This document shows positions 6,717-8,307 of a stretch of DNA of 8,307 nt, piece by piece. A model generated the notes under the pieces. The model saw only the letters and a list, made by a program, of their open reading frames with translations. It did no database searches and was not told where the DNA came from. The position numbers were made by a program, and so were the translations under genes. Position 1 is the first letter of the stretch; each line of letters begins with the position of its first letter. The stretch comes from an uncultured Hyphomicrobiales bacterium (GTDB lineage Bacteria; Pseudomonadota; Alphaproteobacteria; Rhizobiales; CAJQND01): positions 1 to 8,307 of the forward strand of contig CAJQND010000393.1 of assembly GCA_905479595.1 (NCBI GenBank), read 5' to 3'.

Positions 6717-7831
6717 GCTTGCTTTTCCAACGCCCATAATGCCGCGGTCCCGTTAAAAAGTGATTGCATGATTTGCGCCTCCGTCACCCCAAGGCGGGCG
6801 CTTGGGGAAATATCGACCAGACCATCTCCTCCAGCATCTGAGTGTTCGCCTCCAGCACCGCGCACTGCAAGGGAAAATTCCCGCGCAGCTCTTTTCACTC
6901 TTTCCATATCGCTACCGCCATTGGTCAACTTGGGTAGTGGAACATGCAGCGAAGCGCGCATTCCAGCCCCTAGATTTGTTGGGCAGCTGGTGAGGTAGCC
7001 GTATTTCGGGGAATGCGCAAAAGGGGGAAGCATCGCTTCCAGACGATGTATTCCAATTTCAAGCCGCTCAAACAGGCCAGCAAGGTCACCACCGCGTTGC
7101 ATTGCCATGATCCGCAATTGGTCTTCCTCGCCAACCCAGACCAGAAACCCTTCATCTTCAGAAATATACATACCCCGCCCCCAGGGCCAGTCGCTACTAA
7201 TACCAGCCACCGATAGATAACGATCAACACTCATATCTTTGAACATCTGATGGTCAGAGACGCGTTGATTGTACTCAACGGCGCCTATTTCATAGGGGTT
7301 GTCAGGTGTGAGGGACAGGTATTTGCCGCCAAACCCCGGTTCGTTAATAAGGGTCTTAAACGCATTGATCAGAAGATTTTCAAGCTCCACCCGTTGGGAC
7401 CGGCTCATCGCACCAGCAAGTGGAAACCCGCTGACATTACGCGCCACACGGACGCGCATTGACCCCTCTTCAAGTCCAGCGTCAATGGTGGTTAAATCGC
7501 TCGTCGATCCATCAGGCTGCCAATCGTGAGCCTGTTTGATCGGTTTGTCCTCTGAAATACCGTGATAATCGCGGATCATTGGATCCAGCATTGGCGCAAA
7601 AAGCTCATAATCATCATTTTGCATTGCGTATGCACCCATCTGACTATCGGAGTTTTCGATACCAGTGGCGATTACGGCAAGCAGCCGTTTCTGATTTTGG
7701 TCATCAAGATTACGAAAATAGTCCGCATCAAAATGGCGGGCCATAAGATTGTCCGGATTTGCATTTCTGATTGCTTCAATTTTGGTAATAATTGTGCTTG
7801 TCACACTGTCTTCGCTTTTCGCCATTATCAT
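6713..7831 (-). CDS. Phosphagen kinase, predicted arginine kinase (ATP:guanido phosphotransferase)
   Basis: A 372-residue cytosolic enzyme, about the length of animal arginine kinases. Predicted reaction: ATP + L-arginine to ADP + phosphoarginine, reversible, acting as an energy buffer. The all-helical N-terminal domain (~20-95) is present, with the guanidino-specificity segment NSDSQMGAYA (60-69) and FAPMLDPMIRDYHG (78-91). The C-terminal catalytic domain has the phosphate-binding arginines Arg126 and Arg128 (SMRVRVARN), Arg240 (EEDQLRI), Arg292 (MRASLHV) and Arg324. It also has substrate glutamates Glu236 and Glu329 (GGEHSD) and the reactive cysteine Cys283 in CPTNLG. Having the N-terminal domain rules out McsB-type protein-arginine kinase. 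Asp62, Gly66 and Tyr68 fit arginine rather than creatine as substrate. Departures from the Limulus enzyme are Ser213 in place of Arg193 and Gly327 in place of Arg312. Start ATG is at 7831; ATG at 7825 is an alternative, and neither has a clear ribosome binding site. Its stop overlaps that of the convergent cyclase. The family is rare in bacteria. Confidence 0.92.
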   Translation of the reverse strand: MIMAKSEDSVTSTIITKIEAIRNANPDNLMARHFDADYFRNLDDQNQKRLLAVIATGIENSDSQMGAYAMQNDDYELFAPMLDPMIRDYHGISEDKPIKQAHDWQPDGSTSDLTTIDAGLEEGSMRVRVARNVSGFPLAGAMSRSQRVELENLLINAFKTLINEPGFGGKYLSLTPDNPYEIGAVEYNQRVSDHQMFKDMSVDRYLSVAGISSDWPWGRGMYISEDEGFLVWVGEEDQLRIMAMQRGGDLAGLFERLEIGIHRLEAMLPPFAHSPKYGYLTSCPTNLGAGMRASLHVPLPKLTNGGSDMERVKRAAREFSLAVRGAGGEHSDAGGDGLVDISPSARLGVTEAQIMQSLFNGTAALWALEKQA

Positions 7832-7941
7832 TTATACCGTATACATTAAATATGAACTTCAAAACACTCTATCATGCGGGATTGGCCAAATATGGCAAGC
7901 CAATCATTGGTCTCATTGTTACCAAAATTGGTAGACATAGA

Positions 7942-7969
7942 AAAAAACCCCGGTTATCCGGGGTTTTTT
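7942..7969 (-). terminator. Strong symmetric intrinsic terminator of ctrA (bidirectional)
   Basis: Two perfectly complementary 12-base arms, AAAAAACCCCGG (7942-7953) and CCGGGGTTTTTT (7958-7969), enclose a TTAT loop. Each strand reads a GC stem followed by a T-run, so it can stop transcription both ways. It begins about 28 bases after the ctrA stop, which is its obvious user. It separates ctrA from the arginine kinase gene. Anything transcribed rightward from the 7832-7941 gap would also end here. Confidence 0.9.
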
Positions 7970-7997
7970 ATCGTTGCCGACTTGAATTGATTTTTGT

Positions 7998-8307
7998 TCA
8001 GGCGCTTTCGCGAAGCTCTCCGCTGCCCTCAACCGGGTCACGCAGTACATATCCCCGTCCCCAAACGGTTTCAATGTGGTGGTATCCGCCAGTTGCTGCG
8101 GCAAGTTTCTTCCGCAACTTACAAATGAACACGTCGATGATCTTCAACTCAGGCTCGTCCATTCCGCCATACAGATGGTTGAGGAACATTTCCTTTGTCA
8201 GGGTCGTACCTTTACGCAGGGAAAGTAGTTCCAGCATCTGATATTCCTTGCCGGTCAGATGAACACGCTGCGTGTCGACCTCAACGGTTTTCGTATCAAG
8301 ATTTACC
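7998..8307 (-). CDS. ctrA: Cell-cycle response regulator CtrA, C-terminal DNA-binding domain (5' end outside window)
   Basis: The visible 102 codons encode the winged-helix OmpR/PhoB-type DNA-binding domain of CtrA, the essential alphaproteobacterial master regulator that binds TTAA-N7-TTAA sites and is phosphorylated by ChpT. The segments [37 protein letters not shown] and [15 protein letters not shown] are essentially diagnostic of CtrA rather than other OmpR-family regulators, and are followed by [13 protein letters not shown]. The open reading frame runs off the right edge, so the receiver domain and promoter are not seen. The protein ends in Arg-Glu-Ser-Ala; in Caulobacter, a terminal Ala-Ala is needed for ClpXP degradation, so the end here is slightly different. 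A strong terminator follows. Confidence 0.95.
   Translation of the reverse strand, partial: VNLDTKTVEVDTQRVHLTGKEYQMLELLSLRKGTTLTKEMFLNHLYGGMDEPELKIIDVFICKLRKKLAAATGGYHHIETVWGRGYVLRDPVEGSGELRESA

Noticed and set aside
7852..8241. Plus-strand reading frame beginning MNFKTLYHAGLAKYG across the terminator and into antisense ctrA
   Set aside because: No ribosome binding site, it reads through a strong terminator hairpin and then antisense to the highly conserved ctrA coding region.

Overview
The window looks like a chromosomal segment of an alphaproteobacterium of roughly 50% GC, most likely in or near the order Hyphomicrobiales (Rhizobiales). The lineage call rests on the end of the cell-cycle master regulator CtrA, a complete ChpT histidine phosphotransferase, a DUF1134/EipA envelope protein, and a soluble adenylate cyclase-TolB-TPR fusion. 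The order-level placement, and a possibly marine relative, are inferences. There are no signs of phage, IS elements, CRISPR arrays, rRNA or tRNA.

Layout, left to right. The plus strand opens with the last 25 codons of an AraC-family regulator, followed by a second complete AraC-type regulator (194-1216). It converges, with a 4-base stop-codon overlap, on a minus-strand membrane-anchored coiled-coil protein of unknown function (1213-2055). Next on the minus strand is eipA (2256-2912). It has an intrinsic terminator just downstream and, about 180 bases upstream of its start, an exact TTAA-N7-TTAA CtrA box inside a perfect palindrome. Then comes a minus-strand cysQ (3191-4003), divergent from plus-strand chpT (4169-4819). 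A plus-strand class III nucleotidyl cyclase with TolB-like and TPR domains follows (4935-6716); a perfect 11-bp dyad lies just upstream of it. The cyclase converges, again with a 4-base stop overlap, on a minus-strand phosphagen (arginine) kinase (6713-7831). The window ends in the 3' part of minus-strand ctrA (7998-8307), separated from the kinase by a strong, symmetric terminator.

How the genes fit together. ChpT passes phosphate from the CckA hybrid kinase to CtrA, and CtrA controls envelope and division genes. The CtrA box upstream of eipA therefore ties three members of this neighbourhood into one circuit. From memory, eipA, chpT and ctrA are also neighbours in Brucella. Here cysQ sits between eipA and chpT, and the cyclase and arginine kinase sit between chpT and ctrA, so those look like lineage-specific additions to a conserved cell-cycle block.

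The most unusual item is the arginine kinase. It is an animal-type phosphagen kinase with both domains and nearly all catalytic residues, and this family is sparse in bacteria. It would give the cell a phosphoarginine energy buffer. I see no wholly new multi-gene system. The points most worth following up are the arginine kinase and its setting, the CtrA site, the dyad before the cyclase, and the unknown coiled-coil protein.
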